From Anopheles merus (lineage: Eukaryota > Arthropoda > Insecta > Diptera > Culicidae), in NCBI RefSeq assembly GCF_017562075.2, contig NC_054083.1:20767428-20831427 (forward strand): a DNA stretch of 64,000 nt, read 5' to 3'. Made by a program: the position numbers and the translations under genes. Below, in pieces: positions 42,254-55,400 of the stretch. A model generated the notes under the pieces. That model was not told where the DNA came from. It was given only the letters and a program-made list of their open reading frames with translations, and searched no databases. The first letter of the stretch is position 1. Each line of letters begins with the position of its first letter.

Positions 42254-45200
42254 ACTCCCAACTTCTCGCAAAAATTGTGACTCAGTTACGCTCACCCAAA
42301 AGTTAATCATTACAATTCCGGCCGTCCGAAATTCGTCGGCTTCGGCCGTCGTCCCTCTATGAATGAATCGATCCAACTGTTATCAATGAACAACCTCCGG
42401 GTTGTGAGAAGATGGACCCTTCATAAAACTTACCCAACACTTTTCTCCATCGCAGGAAAGCACTCTATTTCCGTTCCATCACAGAAGCAACAGAAAGTAA
42501 AAATCTTCCCAAACGTCACCCTAACAGCAGCGCAACACTACTCTCTCGGTCCTGCTGTGTGTGTGTGGTTTATGTTTGCTTAAAAGTTAAATTGGTTCCG
42601 CCCGGTCCAATGGCACGACCAGGACGACCAACCAGCGGTGGTTACCGTGGACGACAGCTTTCATCACATGCCGCCGCACCAAAGTGTGCCACCCCACCAG
42701 AGCACACCTTGAACTTGGCGTTGGTCGTCTCTTATCGACCGTTTTCACTTCCCCGAAGGATGGGTTGCATTTTGCATGAAGCAGCAGCCGTAGCAGCTCT
42801 GTTAGAATCATGCACGAGCGAGTGAGACACTCGGGATCGATTTTCCACGATGGAAAACAGCAGCTTTCATGCAGCATGGGGAGGTCGAGATGCTGCGCAC
42901 AAACGAAGCACCATTTGCTGTACGCTGTTGTTACCGTTGGGGTAACGACGGTGTAAAGAAGCAATAATGAACCTACGCGGTGTGCTGGATTTGTTTTCCT
43001 AGCCACTGTTGAGCTGGGCGGTGTGGATCGATTTCCGGGTAGCGTCCTGTAACGCGACGCCCGCGACAAGAACGTTTTTAACAATCCGGGGGTGTCTTAT
43101 GCGTAGTTGTGGAAAATGTCAACGATGTTTGCCCATGGTAAGCGGTAAGCCCGAATGGTGGCCCAACTAACAAAATCGATATGCTTTCTCATTCTACCCA
43201 ATAGATCAGTAAACCTGAGAGAGCGAGAAACCATGTCGATTTTGTCGCTTGGGGGGGGGGGACTGTTTCGGTGGTGGATAATCTACCGGACGTTTCCACA
43301 GTTTACAGTAAGCTTCCTGGTTATGACATCCGGGACGTACATCGGGGCCGCAAGCACATCATGAGTCTTTTAATTACATGGTTACGCTTTATGCAAGCTA
43401 GCCGAGAATGACGCAGGTAAGCAATAAAAACAACTCAAAAGTTATGTCAGTTTATAATAACGAGCTGGTCGTAACTGAAATATGCATTTAGAATTGATTT
43501 TCTTATTTTAGTTCTTATTTAGACATACATTTCGTTGGTTATTGTTTTGGAAATAAGTTTGGAGCAAATCTCACATTATTTGATGAAAGAAGGGGAAAAA
43601 TCAGTCATGAAAAAAAGTTCATGTAACCAGATGAGATTTGAACCAAGAAACTGCTATGTAAAAACCTGACGCGTTTTTTGTACGACCATGAAGCACTGTA
43701 CCTTACATCGAAGATAAAACACTGTTTCAACCATCGTTTCAAATCCTCAGTATGAGCCGTTGGTTCATCGTTTTGTGTTTGTGCCAATTAAGTGTGTCAA
43801 TAAATAAATTAGTAAATAAATCATCAGCCATATCTATTAGAAAATCGATCGACTCAATTCAAACAGGTTCAAAGCTTAAAAGGCTTGCGAAATATATCTT
43901 TTTCAAAAGGAAAGGGAAATATAGGATGTGAACACATTTACTATTTCCCTTCCCATTGGCTCGCAATCGATCAGCATCAGCAGTTTGAAAAGGGCAAATT
44001 GCAGCAAACACCTTCTCTTCGCTGTGCTGTGCCGATATTTCGTTGTGTTTAACTAGCTAGCGCGCCCGCTCGAAGAGCAAGGAAAGTTTAACCATCTAAC
44101 GAACAAAGCAGCACAATAATGTTTACCCTCTGCCATAGGCGACCATCAATCCTGCCAGCCTGCCCGGGCAATTGGCGCCTTTAGTGGATGATCGTGATAC
44201 AGGCACGATCTTGGAGCACAATACTTCAAAGATCCCTCCTAAGCACTGCCACACATTCACGCTCGCTCGCAGTGTACGTTTCAGCTCGTTCTCCATGTAC
44301 ACTGGTTCCTCTTTAAGAGTATAAGAAATAGGAAAATTAAACACCGTAACACGAGAGCACGGTGTGGTCATAATATAGCCCACCAGAGAAGAGGAAGCCC
44401 CAGAGTGGTAGTGATGGTAGCAATGACGAAACGGAGCCACAAAACGGTTGTCTGTTACGCTACCCGCAAGCATATAAATAAATGCAAAAGACCAGCAGCC
44501 CGCACACATCTTTCGTCGATTCGACGCAAGATCTGTGAAGGATGACCGGTATACGTCTAGGGCTTGATGGAAACGGTCGACATGTGTCTGGGATTTGGGA
44601 CTGAAAAGGGGATTTTCTCCATTTGCGATGCATGCTCGTGATGGGTAACGAAGCTGGCAGACAAGGCATTTCATACATTAGGCACGAGGAAAAGGAAATG
44701 AATTAATCCAGAGGTTTACAATATACTTTTGAATAACATAAAATTAATTATTAACGAAATGTTGAGCACTTTTTGATCATTTTGAGTGTTATTGCTATCA
44801 TTTTGATACATGCATACAATAGTAAAAGAAAGCGAGGGTTGTTTTCCTCCCGGCAACATACGATTACCGCACAGCAGCAATAAAGACACGTTTCGTGCCT
44901 CAAGATGTCTGGGAATGACCGAGCTGCAGTTACGGCAGCTCGAAATGAAATTGATCAAATTACGAAGCTTTCGTCGATGCGGTTGTAATGTTTCGTCTAC
45001 GGCAAAGCGACCTACGTCTTTGCGTTTGCTACGCTTTTCGTTTCACGCCATTTAAAAATGCCGCGGTTAAACGCGTGCCGCACGATAGACAGGCGGAACG
45101 TAATTTCTGTTATCTTGGCAAAGGTTTACGGTCACGGTTGGTCGATTTCAGACATGTTTTTTGATAACCAATCCGCGTGCGATGTCTTTTCTCAGCTGGA

Positions 45201-48200
45201 GAAGGAACATGGTAAAATATTATCTAAAACACGCTTTTGAATACAATCATTAGCATTACATAAATTAGAGTATAATTGTTTGTTTGAAAAATGATTTATA
45301 AACATAACAGCTGTAATTTGTTTCATTTGCCATATTGCGAACACTCTCCATCATGGAGGGGCTCGAAAATTGCTGCAGAAACACCGCACAATTGACTAAT
45401 CGATTTGCACCGCGGTAATAAGAAAAACCGATGTCAGGGAAGAACTGGCAAGGCGGGCGTACGCAAATGGCTTCCAGTGGTGATAGATGAGGTTACTCAC
45501 AGCATCATCATCATCACGGTCGAACCGTTGAACAGCAGTAGCAGCAGCGCATGAATGAATTCGCAATGAATGGTTTACATTATCTCTATTTATGTGCTAC
45601 ACTAGCAAAGGCAAACGGGCAGAAAAGAAAAAAAAAATGAAACAGAACCATTGAAGCAAGAACGCGCCTCCTTTAAAACCCCGTTCGACGACCGCACACA
45701 TTTGCCCCCGTTGCCCGACTATGACGCCGTAAAGGCGTCAAGTGCGCACGTGCGCAAAGCAGAGCGCGCAACACACAAACACACAATCGCGTACACGCTC
45801 TGCTCGGCTCTTGCGTCTTTGAGGCGGGCGGGCGCGTATCAAATAACGAATATATGAAGCGGAAGTGAACGATAAAGAGGTAAATGTGGACAGAAATAGC
45901 TACACGAAACAGGAAGCAGCAGAGCCGAGAGGAAGGAAAGGACAGTTGTTTTCTCGACCAGCCACAGAACAGCTGTTCCAGTTGACTAAACCCCTCCCTC
46001 CCCCTTTCCCTGCTAGCGGAAAGATAGCAAACGGTAGGGGGGTTTTGCGCACACACGACGAACCGGCGTCTTTTGCAGAACCGCTGTGCGCAATCAAACT
46101 GACACAATGTATTATACATCGCCGTGGAAAGAGAGCGGCAGATCCGGTCCCAAAGTACCTGCCGTTCATCAGCAACAGTGATGGTCGATCGGTAGAAGGG
46201 AGAAGGGGGTTTGGTAGCGGCGGGATTTGACACTCATCATTGGTCATGAAAATAGAACATTGTCCCTTAGTGTGCTATTTTGTTTCTATTTTTTTTCCTG
46301 GTCGCTATCTGTCCTAGCTGCCGACGCGCGAAACAGGTGGCGATAGGAACGGTGGGAAGCGTTATGGCGAGAGGTGAGGAGGATGGGTTTCTTCCCGAAC
46401 CGGTCGACCCACGCAATGGGGGGTTTTGATCGCGGTCTGCGAAATTACAACCTCCGGTTTGCGTCATTTTCTGTGTGCTCGACTTTTTTTCCTTGTCCAC
46501 CCCATCTCCCCTGCATTCCGATTGCACTAACAACAACGGTGGCGGATTACACAGATACACACAAGGGCATGTAAGAACGCGGTTTAGCGGATGAGTGATA
46601 TTCATGGGACAACAGGGAAGGTATGGGAGAGCATTGGAACGTGCCAAGAAATTTGAGAAATCTGATTTTGCGCCAGGATCAAAGGTTAGCGTGTGGCCAA
46701 CTACGAAGCCACGTTAGAAGCAGCATCATCAGCAATCGACCACTAATGCGTCATTGTTGCAGAGCCGGCTGATAGTCATAGACGTGGATACAAGGCAGAG
46801 GTGCGATTTTGAAACGCTAGAGCAAATTAGTCATAGCATATCCTTAGATTTAGGTTGGATGAGTGATTTTAATCTGGACGGTGGTGACAATGACTAGACG
46901 AGCAAATGCGAGATGTCAACTACGTTAGCAGATATGTTGACACAGGCGAAGGCCTTGTGCCCATAGTTTTGGTGCGTCATTGGAAGGAAATGATGTCTTG
47001 TTTGTCGCTTGTTCGAAAGTATAGTTTAATGCGTAGTAAAGTTTTTTTATTAGTTGGTTACTTGATGGCAAGAACCTGATCTTACGGTGTCATTTTGAAG
47101 ACTGGTGCATCTTATCAGTGCACCTCAATAATACCAGTACATGCAACCAGTGAATGAAAACAACTAGAACATGACATTATGCATCGTCTACTTCTCATAA
47201 AGTCTGCACCGAAGCTCCTTGAAGTTTATGTCAACTTTGATCGAACTTTGTAAAGCCAGAATGAGATGATGGTTTAGTTGACCTACGATAAATGACCCTG
47301 TGAGTGCTCCAGTATCATGAGGTGTTAGGAAAAAAGAACTCTTGAAGTCTGAAAACATTCATTCGAGTTACGACAGTGCTGTAATTTTTTGGTGGTTTTA
47401 TGTGTTACAGCAAATTTGGATGTTTGTCCGTAATATACAGTTTTAATTACAATAATTACAAAACTCTTGTTCAGATTTTGGGAAATACTGAGGTCTTCCT
47501 AATACTGCGTGAAGTACTGAGGTGATCTATTTGTAGAATATGTTGGGGTATAGAATATGAGCCTGCTTCTGCGTTGTGTACACAATCTGCATGGAAATCC
47601 TTCTTGTAGTCACCAACTTAACGATATCCTGTGTTTCCCTTGCATTCATCCAAACGCACATATATCATAACAGCAACACCACACCACTTCCCCCAAAATC
47701 CCCCGTGCGCGTGCCCACAACATGGCGCGATACGGTTTTGGTTAGGAGGTGTTGAATAGGTTGTACTGTTAGTCGTTGCGCTAATTGACACTAATCACGC
47801 GCTAAGGTTCGCATGCAACGCGCGTCTGACCCCGGGGCCGATGGGTTTGAGAATGCTAGGTTTAATTAACTTAAGCGAAAACACACCAGGGCGAGAGGAA
47901 GAGAGGAATCCACAACGACTCCGTTGTGTTTACTCGCACCTCTCCTCCTGTGGGAAAAATGCATGCCAATGGATTGTGTTTTCTTTTTCCTTACTTTTAC
48001 AATGCCAGCACGTGGAGTTCGTGTATGGTAAGTAGCGCTCAGGGTGGAGTTAGAAATAGCCTACAAACAGCCCTCAACCCCTCCTGTGTTTGCGAGCTTT
48101 GCGATGACGTGACAACGCATCGCAATGTTGCGTTTTATGCGTAATTTGCCGATCTTGGCGTGCCGCGACACATCGGAGACGTTCGTCGTTATGCCGTGCA

Positions 48201-51200
48201 AAGCGGATGTAAAGCATTTCCAAAAAAGGAAGCCACCTCAAGGTGAGTAAGCTTCAATAAGGGAAGCCAGCCAAACAAAGGGGGACAAGGGTAGGGAGTT
48301 GTCAGTGTCAGTAGACCGGATATGTAAAAAAAAACACTAAACACGATCGATGATTCACACCAGTTTGCTCGGCATCATTACGCATCATTTGCTGGGTGTC
48401 TAATGAAACCAAATTGTTAAGTACACACCGGAGCGCATGCTAGAGCCCCCGTGGGTTGTAGGCGTCAATTAAAGCTCTGTCAATAAAGTCATTAAACAAT
48501 TAGATGAGTCTAGCCATAAATCATCGGCCGTAAGTGTCCGGAAACATTCGTAAACCTTAAAGAATCTCGTATAAAGAGTAAAACGGATGTAGGTAAGATG
48601 AAACATTCGCTTCCGAGTAACTTCACAAGGCTCTTCTCTGCAAGTTCAGCAATGAATACCTTTGCTTATGTGCTCATTTTTTGTCATTTTACAATGCTGA
48701 TATTAAGCTCAACATCAGCCTGGTCTTCATTCATGTCTTCTTACTAAGCTCTAATCCTGAGAAAATAAAAGCACATCATCTTCTGGATGTTCTAATCTTA
48801 TTCAGAACGAACCATCTTCAAATCTGAAGATACGACAGACATGAGCAGCGAAATTAAATATGAAATGTGCTCTCTAATATCCTCTCCTCGCGAGGGTAAG
48901 GTCAGAAAACCTCCAATCCGGCACACGTACATCCTCACACGTATTTCTGGAGGGAGGCCCAGAGTAAGACGAGCATTTATGTTCGCACAAATTATGGGAT
49001 ATTTAGTTGGTGCGGCGTACGTGCCGAAAACTTTTCCATGTTTCCCCAAAGGTAGACCGTGAAACGGGCGGCGGGAACCATGCCCGAAACTTTAGTCTTC
49101 ATTTCGGCAGTAGTGATTTGCTTCCGTAGGCTGCCTGTGTGCGTGTGTGCTTGGAAGTTTACATCCGGACGCACCAGAAACGTGGAAGCTTAGCAAGGGA
49201 TTAACATCTGCTTAATCGTGAACCAGCAGAGTCTTCAACGTGTGTGTGTGTGCGGAGCACAAAGCCGGAAGCTTGCATCGAAGTTGGTTCAAACAACTAA
49301 GCCTAACACACTGAGCGTAGGCGTAGCCGCCACCGACACCGATTCGGTACGATGTCAATACTCCGTAGCTAATGGAACAGCCCTTCTTCTCGGTAGTTAG
49401 ACCCATCTCCAGGCCAGAGACAAGCAGCTCTTTCTTGGGAGGAGAGAACCTGGAACGTTTCTGCCTACCTTCATCGATCGAGAGAAGGACACGGCACGTT
49501 CGACGCACTGACGATAAATTCCAATTTAAAGACGGCAGTAACACTGCCAACCTCCCGCAGCGTCGTCGCAGCAAGGTTTTTGTGACAACCTTCAAACAGA
49601 ACCTTGACGACACGCGGACACTAATCTGCAAGCCGTAATCGACTCCATTTCAATCAGCACCACTAGCCCCCGCACCGTTGCCGTACGCCGGCATGTTCTC
49701 TCACAATTGCAAAAGTTTTCAATGACGATTAGTGCGACAACACTGGCGACGACGGTTGACACGGTGTTCGCTTACGTTGGTCGAGATGACGAGCGCTGTC
49801 AGCCTGGTGCGGGACTGGAGAACGTACATCGCTTCGTTTCTTCAAAATAAATGTAAAGCTTATTGAATGGCGAGAAAAAGGCTAAAGAGTGAGTACCCGG
49901 AGTCATCATACATTTATCAAGCATAATTGATCACGCTGGCAGCGCGCGCTATGTAAAACTTCTCACCCTAAACGACCCCTGGGGAAACACACGTACACAA
50001 AGTGCTTCATTTATGAAAAAAAGACGCTGCACAAATGTTTAATGAAAACACTCCGCCAAAAGGTGACGACGAACGCCTTAATTTGCGCGTGCTCCATTAT
50101 TAGAGCATTTCCAGTTTCGCTTCCCTTTGGACAACAACAGCAGCAGCAGCAGAGGAGGACCCGAATTAGGCACGCACAAGCGTTATTACCCTTGCTAGTT
50201 GACGGTGGGTGACGGTGTTTGGCGTTGGCGCCGGCCTCAGGCCTCGGTTGGCGCGCCACCGTCGCCTGGAACTGTGGTGAACGCGTGAATGTCAACCCAT
50301 TCGTCATTTGCTAGTCGTGGTCGTCGTCGTGCGTCGGTCGATTGCTTTGCCAACCTACCCTGCTCAGTCCCATCATCCGTCATCTGTGGTGCTTCGTATC
50401 TATCTATAGATCTGCTTCTACACTTTAGACTCACCCACAAACGAAAAACCACACACACAAACGCACGGGTCCATTCATGTGCTTCCATTCATTCACAATC
50501 CGACAAGATCGACTGATTCTTAGTCGGTTGGGAGCAAAAGAGGGGCCAAGTTACAATTAAGTGGAAACGCGATTATTAATTTTTTTCTACATTCCTCCAC
50601 TGGTTAGTGTGTTTATAAATGCGTTAGCTCACTACCACCAGAGCAAGCGCAAGTTTAATCAATGCATTTCAACCATCCAATCCCGGCCGGCCGCGCGGGA
50701 ATGAAGAAGCTCTACCGACAACCACGCGGTTGTTCCAAATTTATGGGTTTTTTTCACTCTTCTCTCATTTTTATGGCATCCACTTCCGGGCCACGGACAG
50801 CTGCCTGCCTGCTCTTCTTGCTGTTCATTCATTTCTAGAGCCTCCCCCGCCCAGCTTCTTGCCGGCGTCTCCGGTCGACCTAATTCTTTTCGGGAAGGAA
50901 TTTCTTGATTTCTTGGTCCGTTCGTGTCCGCCGCGACTAGGCAAGCGCGAGGTTTATTTTGGTGTGCAGGGGCCGCCGAACTGCGCGCGTCATCATCTCT
51001 CATTTGTCAGATGTAAATATAGCGCCCAACAACGCGGGCGAAGGATTTTGATTCCAAGCGTCGGAGAGCCGGATGAACTCTTAGCGCGATGGAAGAAGTT
51101 TCAGATTAGATGGAAGAGGTGCTTACAAGATGATTAGGGAGAATTGTGACTTTTGCCGGCTAGAGGAAGTGGTTTGAATCATAAGAATAGATCTTATTTT

Positions 51201-54200
51201 AAGACATCAAAAACACGTCTGCGAATTAAATAATAATTTTCACACCTCTTAACAACAATGGTCAAACGACGCGCATTATGTGTTAAAAACGAGTATATTT
51301 TTTTTTTCAAATAAAATTTACACCCCAAAACATAAATCAACTCCCCTGTTAGACTTGATGCCGATTTTTTACCTTCTTGCCGATTCTTGCCGATAAGGCG
51401 AGCAGGAAGATCTTGTCTGGCACGATAAGTGAACGGTCTCAACACGGCCTGGCATAAGAAAAGCGGACACAATTTATGACGGTCAGCTTCTGAGCGCCTT
51501 CGACTAGCTTCGTGTTTGACTGCTTGTGACTGTGCTTGCGAAAGGACTGGTTTGGGAGGGACCGGCCTAGGGAGGAAGCTTCATCTCTACTAAAATCCCA
51601 TAAATCCGTGAGAATGGCGCCGACGAAAAGGCCGAGTAGCACACAGCAGGCCTTATCATGTGTATTTATTTATTTTTTATTTCCTTTCACCTTATACTTT
51701 TCCCACTCGCCCACCTCGACGCGGAATGGTCCAATTTGTAGTTGTAAAGAAAAGCTCAACGATCTCCCGTCACAAAACGATATTACTGTTTTCCCTGTAT
51801 CGCGAGGTTCTCTCTCCCGTTTTAATGTTTCACTTTAAAACTTCCTTGCATCATCTTCTAACTTTACAATAGTTGGTGAGAAAATTTACAAGTGTGGCCC
51901 GGTATGAGACGGTGAGGGTAGACAAGCGGGAATGAGGCGGACGATGAGCGGGCTTTATTAAATTAAAAGCGCCTATTAAAAGGAAATCGCTTTTACATCG
52001 CCCAGTTTACCTGCTTGCTGCTGCTGCTGCTGCTGCTACAGCAAACATAAATTACTTCATTTAGAAAACGTTTCAGAGACGGGACGCTTGGGAGGGACAG
52101 AGGGAAAAGGGAGAAAAGAGGCACAGAACATTTGAAATTGGAATGTTTTCCATCCCAAAGCTTTGCTGAGCTTGCGGGGATGAGCGGATGTAAACTGCAG
52201 TGAGGATAAAGATAAAACTAAGTATTTTTGTTCTGCTTCCATGTCTGAGGGGCAATTAAATTGTAAGTAAGACCATTAAGTTTATTCATTAGCATTAGCT
52301 GCACTGAAGCAGTCCGACAGTCTTGTAAAGAGAGCGTTAAAATGAACCATTACATTGTAAGCAACTAAAATGGCTCTCAAGTGGAAAGCACACGAGTTCA
52401 TTTGAATTTATTTTCTTAAGAAAAGAAAAGTTTTTTTCGATTTTTCAATCGCTTGCGCACAAGCAAGATTACGCACGAATTTACAAACGTAGCGACACGC
52501 AGCAGCAAAGTGTGCGCAGTAGCACAAAAAAAAAACAAAAACGCACACGGGAGGCTTGCGCGTAATATTTGTTTGCGCAATTGTTTTGCGAAGCGGGTCG
52601 TGTGCGTGTGCGCATTTTGTGTTTCGCGGTACACGTGTTTGCTCTGCCCTCTGTCTCGATGACGGTGTTCGGGTCTCGCCTCGGATGGTTGTTGTTACAG
52701 TTTAATTTCAGGTTTGTTTTTCGGTTGTTGTTGTGTATCTAACTTCAATCTTACGTTAGAGGATGCCGCTTTTCACCATGGCTTATGTATCACAATGGCT
52801 GGCGGGCCGTTTGGTTGCGGTTTACGTATTATTAGACCACGCGTAAGAACGCAATGCAACACGTTGCGGCATCTCGCGTACCGAGCAGAGCAGTGTAGCA
52901 AGACGCAAAAAGTGTACCACACGGCCAACTAACAGTGGCTGGTGGGCGCAATAATTATTAGCATTAATTAAATTATCTAACTGTGCGTTTGGTGCGATTA
53001 GCTTTAAGGTTAGTGCGTATTGATGGCCCCAAAATGGAAAGCATGAAGGTCCATTGTATAATGAAATGAAGGATGAGTTAAAACACTAAAAAATCCATCC
53101 CGCAGAGATAGATGTTTTATAATTTAGATAATTGTATTGTAAGTTTCCCATCGCTAGACAAATCTATTAATGGAAATAATGGAAGAAATCGTACAGAAAT
53201 AAAACATAAAACAAAACCAAAGCGCAAATCGATGCTCCTGGAAATTCCGTCGAATCGATTTCTTGTTAATACCGAATCATAACATAACATGTATATGTTT
53301 GTCTGCTTTCTGCCAAAAACTAGTACGACCCAGAAGGCAAGAGAAAACACGGGCCAAGAAAAAGGCCACTCTCTAGCAATAACATTACGAAACGATGGAA
53401 CGCATTGCGTTTGCTTCAACTTGCAAAACACACGGAGAAAGGGCCCCAAAAACACACCCAAGAGAATGGCACCCACAAAACAAACCCAACGCGCCGGAGG
53501 AGAACGTTGCCCCAGCGTACGGAAGCCAGCGACATGTGGCCAAAAGAACATCGTCTTACCTCGGGGACACAACGGGTTGGGTGGATGAGAAGCCAAACAT
53601 GCCAAAACATGACGAGCCAAGCGCCTATCTCACACCCGAACCTTGCTCGCCCGCATACGACGATCGACAAAGCTCTCGTGTTTTCCGCGCATTTTCCCGC
53701 ACATACACACACACACAAACACACGCAGGGATTGTGTATCGTTTCTAGTTTTACTATTATCACCCGCGATGGGAAACAGAGAATAGCACACAGGTTGATG
53801 GTGGTTTCGCGTATTATTTCCACCAAGTACATCGTTTGCTCGACCCACCGACAGCCTCTCCTCCACGCTTTTTACAGGTGTGAGGCTCAAACCTGCTCCC
53901 TTGCTAGGGTGAACAATTCAATGGTTTGATGGCTTATTAGATTAGCACCCGTGGGGCAGGACTGTTTTTTTTACATGGAAAAGGTTTACTCTGCAGTGTG
54001 TCAATGGTGTTTTGGGTCAGGCCGGAAAAGGTGAACATTTATTTTCATTGCCGTAGCAAAACTTGGCTTTCTGCCGTGCCTGCCGCCGCCGTGGGCACTT
54101 GAACTCGCGCGACCCCGCTTAAGTGCCGGCAGGAAGCCCGTCAAGAAGGTTCCAAAAAGAAACGTTAGGAAGATTTTACGATTTCGTTTGCCTTCCTGCA

Positions 54201-54522
54201 GCCGGCCGGCTCCCCGCTCTTTTGGTAGGAATGGAAGGGGACCTTATTTGCGGCTTGCAAGACGTCGCTATTATCGCTTCGAGTGTTGCCATGCTTCAGA
54301 GGAAAGTACAACTTTCTGCTTTGTGAGGAAATGGGTTTTATTGAGAGTGAAGGTTTTGGAAAGGGAAAAAGCTTGCCGAATGGCGACTTCAAGCCAGAAG
54401 TCGGATGTGCTGATTACACATTTATTAGTTGTCGAAAATTCAGTTGGACACCAACAACGTTTATTACAAAATAGCAAATCTGTGGTTTGACATACATTCT
54501 TATAGCCGGGGGACGCTGTCCG
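42254..54522. other. Noncoding stretch
   Basis: About 12 kb without a recognisable gene. It has a possible tRNA-derived repeat head on the minus strand near 43626-43705, short CAG/CTG tracts near 50138 and 52015, and many unconserved open frames (longest about 190 codons at 45673-46233 minus). Nothing else was recognised. Confidence 0.5.
43626..43705 (-). repeat. Possible tRNA-derived SINE head
   Basis: The minus strand has a B-box-like GGTTCAAATCTC, with an A-box-like AGGTACAGTGC about 65 bases before it. A T run of seven follows at 43611-43617, as a Pol III terminator would. The T-arm does not pair as in a real tRNA. Confidence 0.3.
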
Positions 54523-54524
54523 TA

Positions 54525-54834
54525 CTTGCTAGTGTAATTTCGATTTTCACTAGCACATCTGGTGGCGGCTGGTGGGAGCTTTTTTTGACATCAAGGGAAT
54601 GGTCATGCCGAATCTCAAATTTAAATAGTTTTTTTTTTCACCGTTTTTCAATGCGAAACTGGATGCAATGCGTGCAGAACATGTGTATCTACCTTTTAAA
54701 AACTTGTCTCGTCTGATGTAAGTAAAAACTTGGAAAAATAACATATTGTCTGAAGCGGCTCCAAATTGTTTGGAAAAATGCTTTGAACAGCCGTCACCAG
54801 GTGCGCTAGTGAAAGTCGAAATTACTCCAGCGAG
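54525..54834. mobile_element. TA-flanked MITE, 310 bp
   Basis: The left end CTTGCTAGTGTAATTTCG and the inverted right end CTCGCTGGAGTAATTTCG continue as imperfect inverted repeats, about 40 of 47 bases matching. TA lies on both outer sides (54523-54524 and 54835-54836). The interior is AT-rich and has no transposase. This fits the TA-target MITE families known from An. gambiae. Confidence 0.78.
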
Positions 54835-54858
54835 TACGATCAAGGTAGCCCGGCCTTA

Positions 54859-55400
54859 ATAATGGTCCTTTTGATGGTTTAAGTTCAAGGGCTGAAATTC
54901 AGCCTGTCAATGTAAATATATTATCCATGCCCATTGGACACATACGTTTAGTCATATTGGATTTTCACTGACTGTGCACCAACAATCGTGCTTTAGTAGA
55001 AAAATTCAATCACACAAGAGCTGATTCGGCAAGCAACGATTTGGCGGTTTGTTTACATCTTTTTAGACTGAAATCATCTAGGCCGACAACCTATAGGCAT
55101 GTTTAACGTGTGGTTTTGAGTGGAGAGATGACGTCATTTCCGCAGCAAAATGTTTAACTCCATTTGAAAAACCAGGATACAATCGTAAAACCTTAGAACG
55201 GTTATTGTGTCACTGAAAGAAAGACCTATTATCAGAGTGTGAGTAAAATAGTGAAAAACTATCAATGGCCCCTTTTATCATTTAAGCCAGAAAGTTGAAA
55301 TTTCAGCCTGTTGGTGGAATAAAATTCATCAACCGGGGTTGTGTTTTCTATAACCATTTGGCGGTTGCGCATTCCGCACATACCAGACTACGCTAATTGT
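54859..55400. repeat. Two diverged direct copies of an unidentified repeat
   Basis: The segments starting near 54862 and 55264 share an order of words: ATGGYCC...TTTTAT/GAT...TTTAAG...TTGAAATT...CAGCCTGT, about 65-70% over some 70 bases by eye, 402 bases apart. They may be remnants of an old mobile element or a local duplication. Confidence 0.35.

Noticed and set aside
44123..44674. 183-codon minus-strand frame, a possible nested intronic gene
   Set aside because: No conserved motif, convincing promoter or signal could be recognised, and it overlaps another frame of similar quality.
45673..46233. Long minus-strand open frame (186 codons)
   Set aside because: No recognisable domain. It overlaps other long frames on both strands in a locally GC-rich patch, and its composition looks random.
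48510..48560. Minus-strand PDTY word resembling the Cbl four-helix-bundle motif LPDTYQ
   Set aside because: The frame has a stop just before it and another a few codons after, and no neighbouring Cbl residues match.
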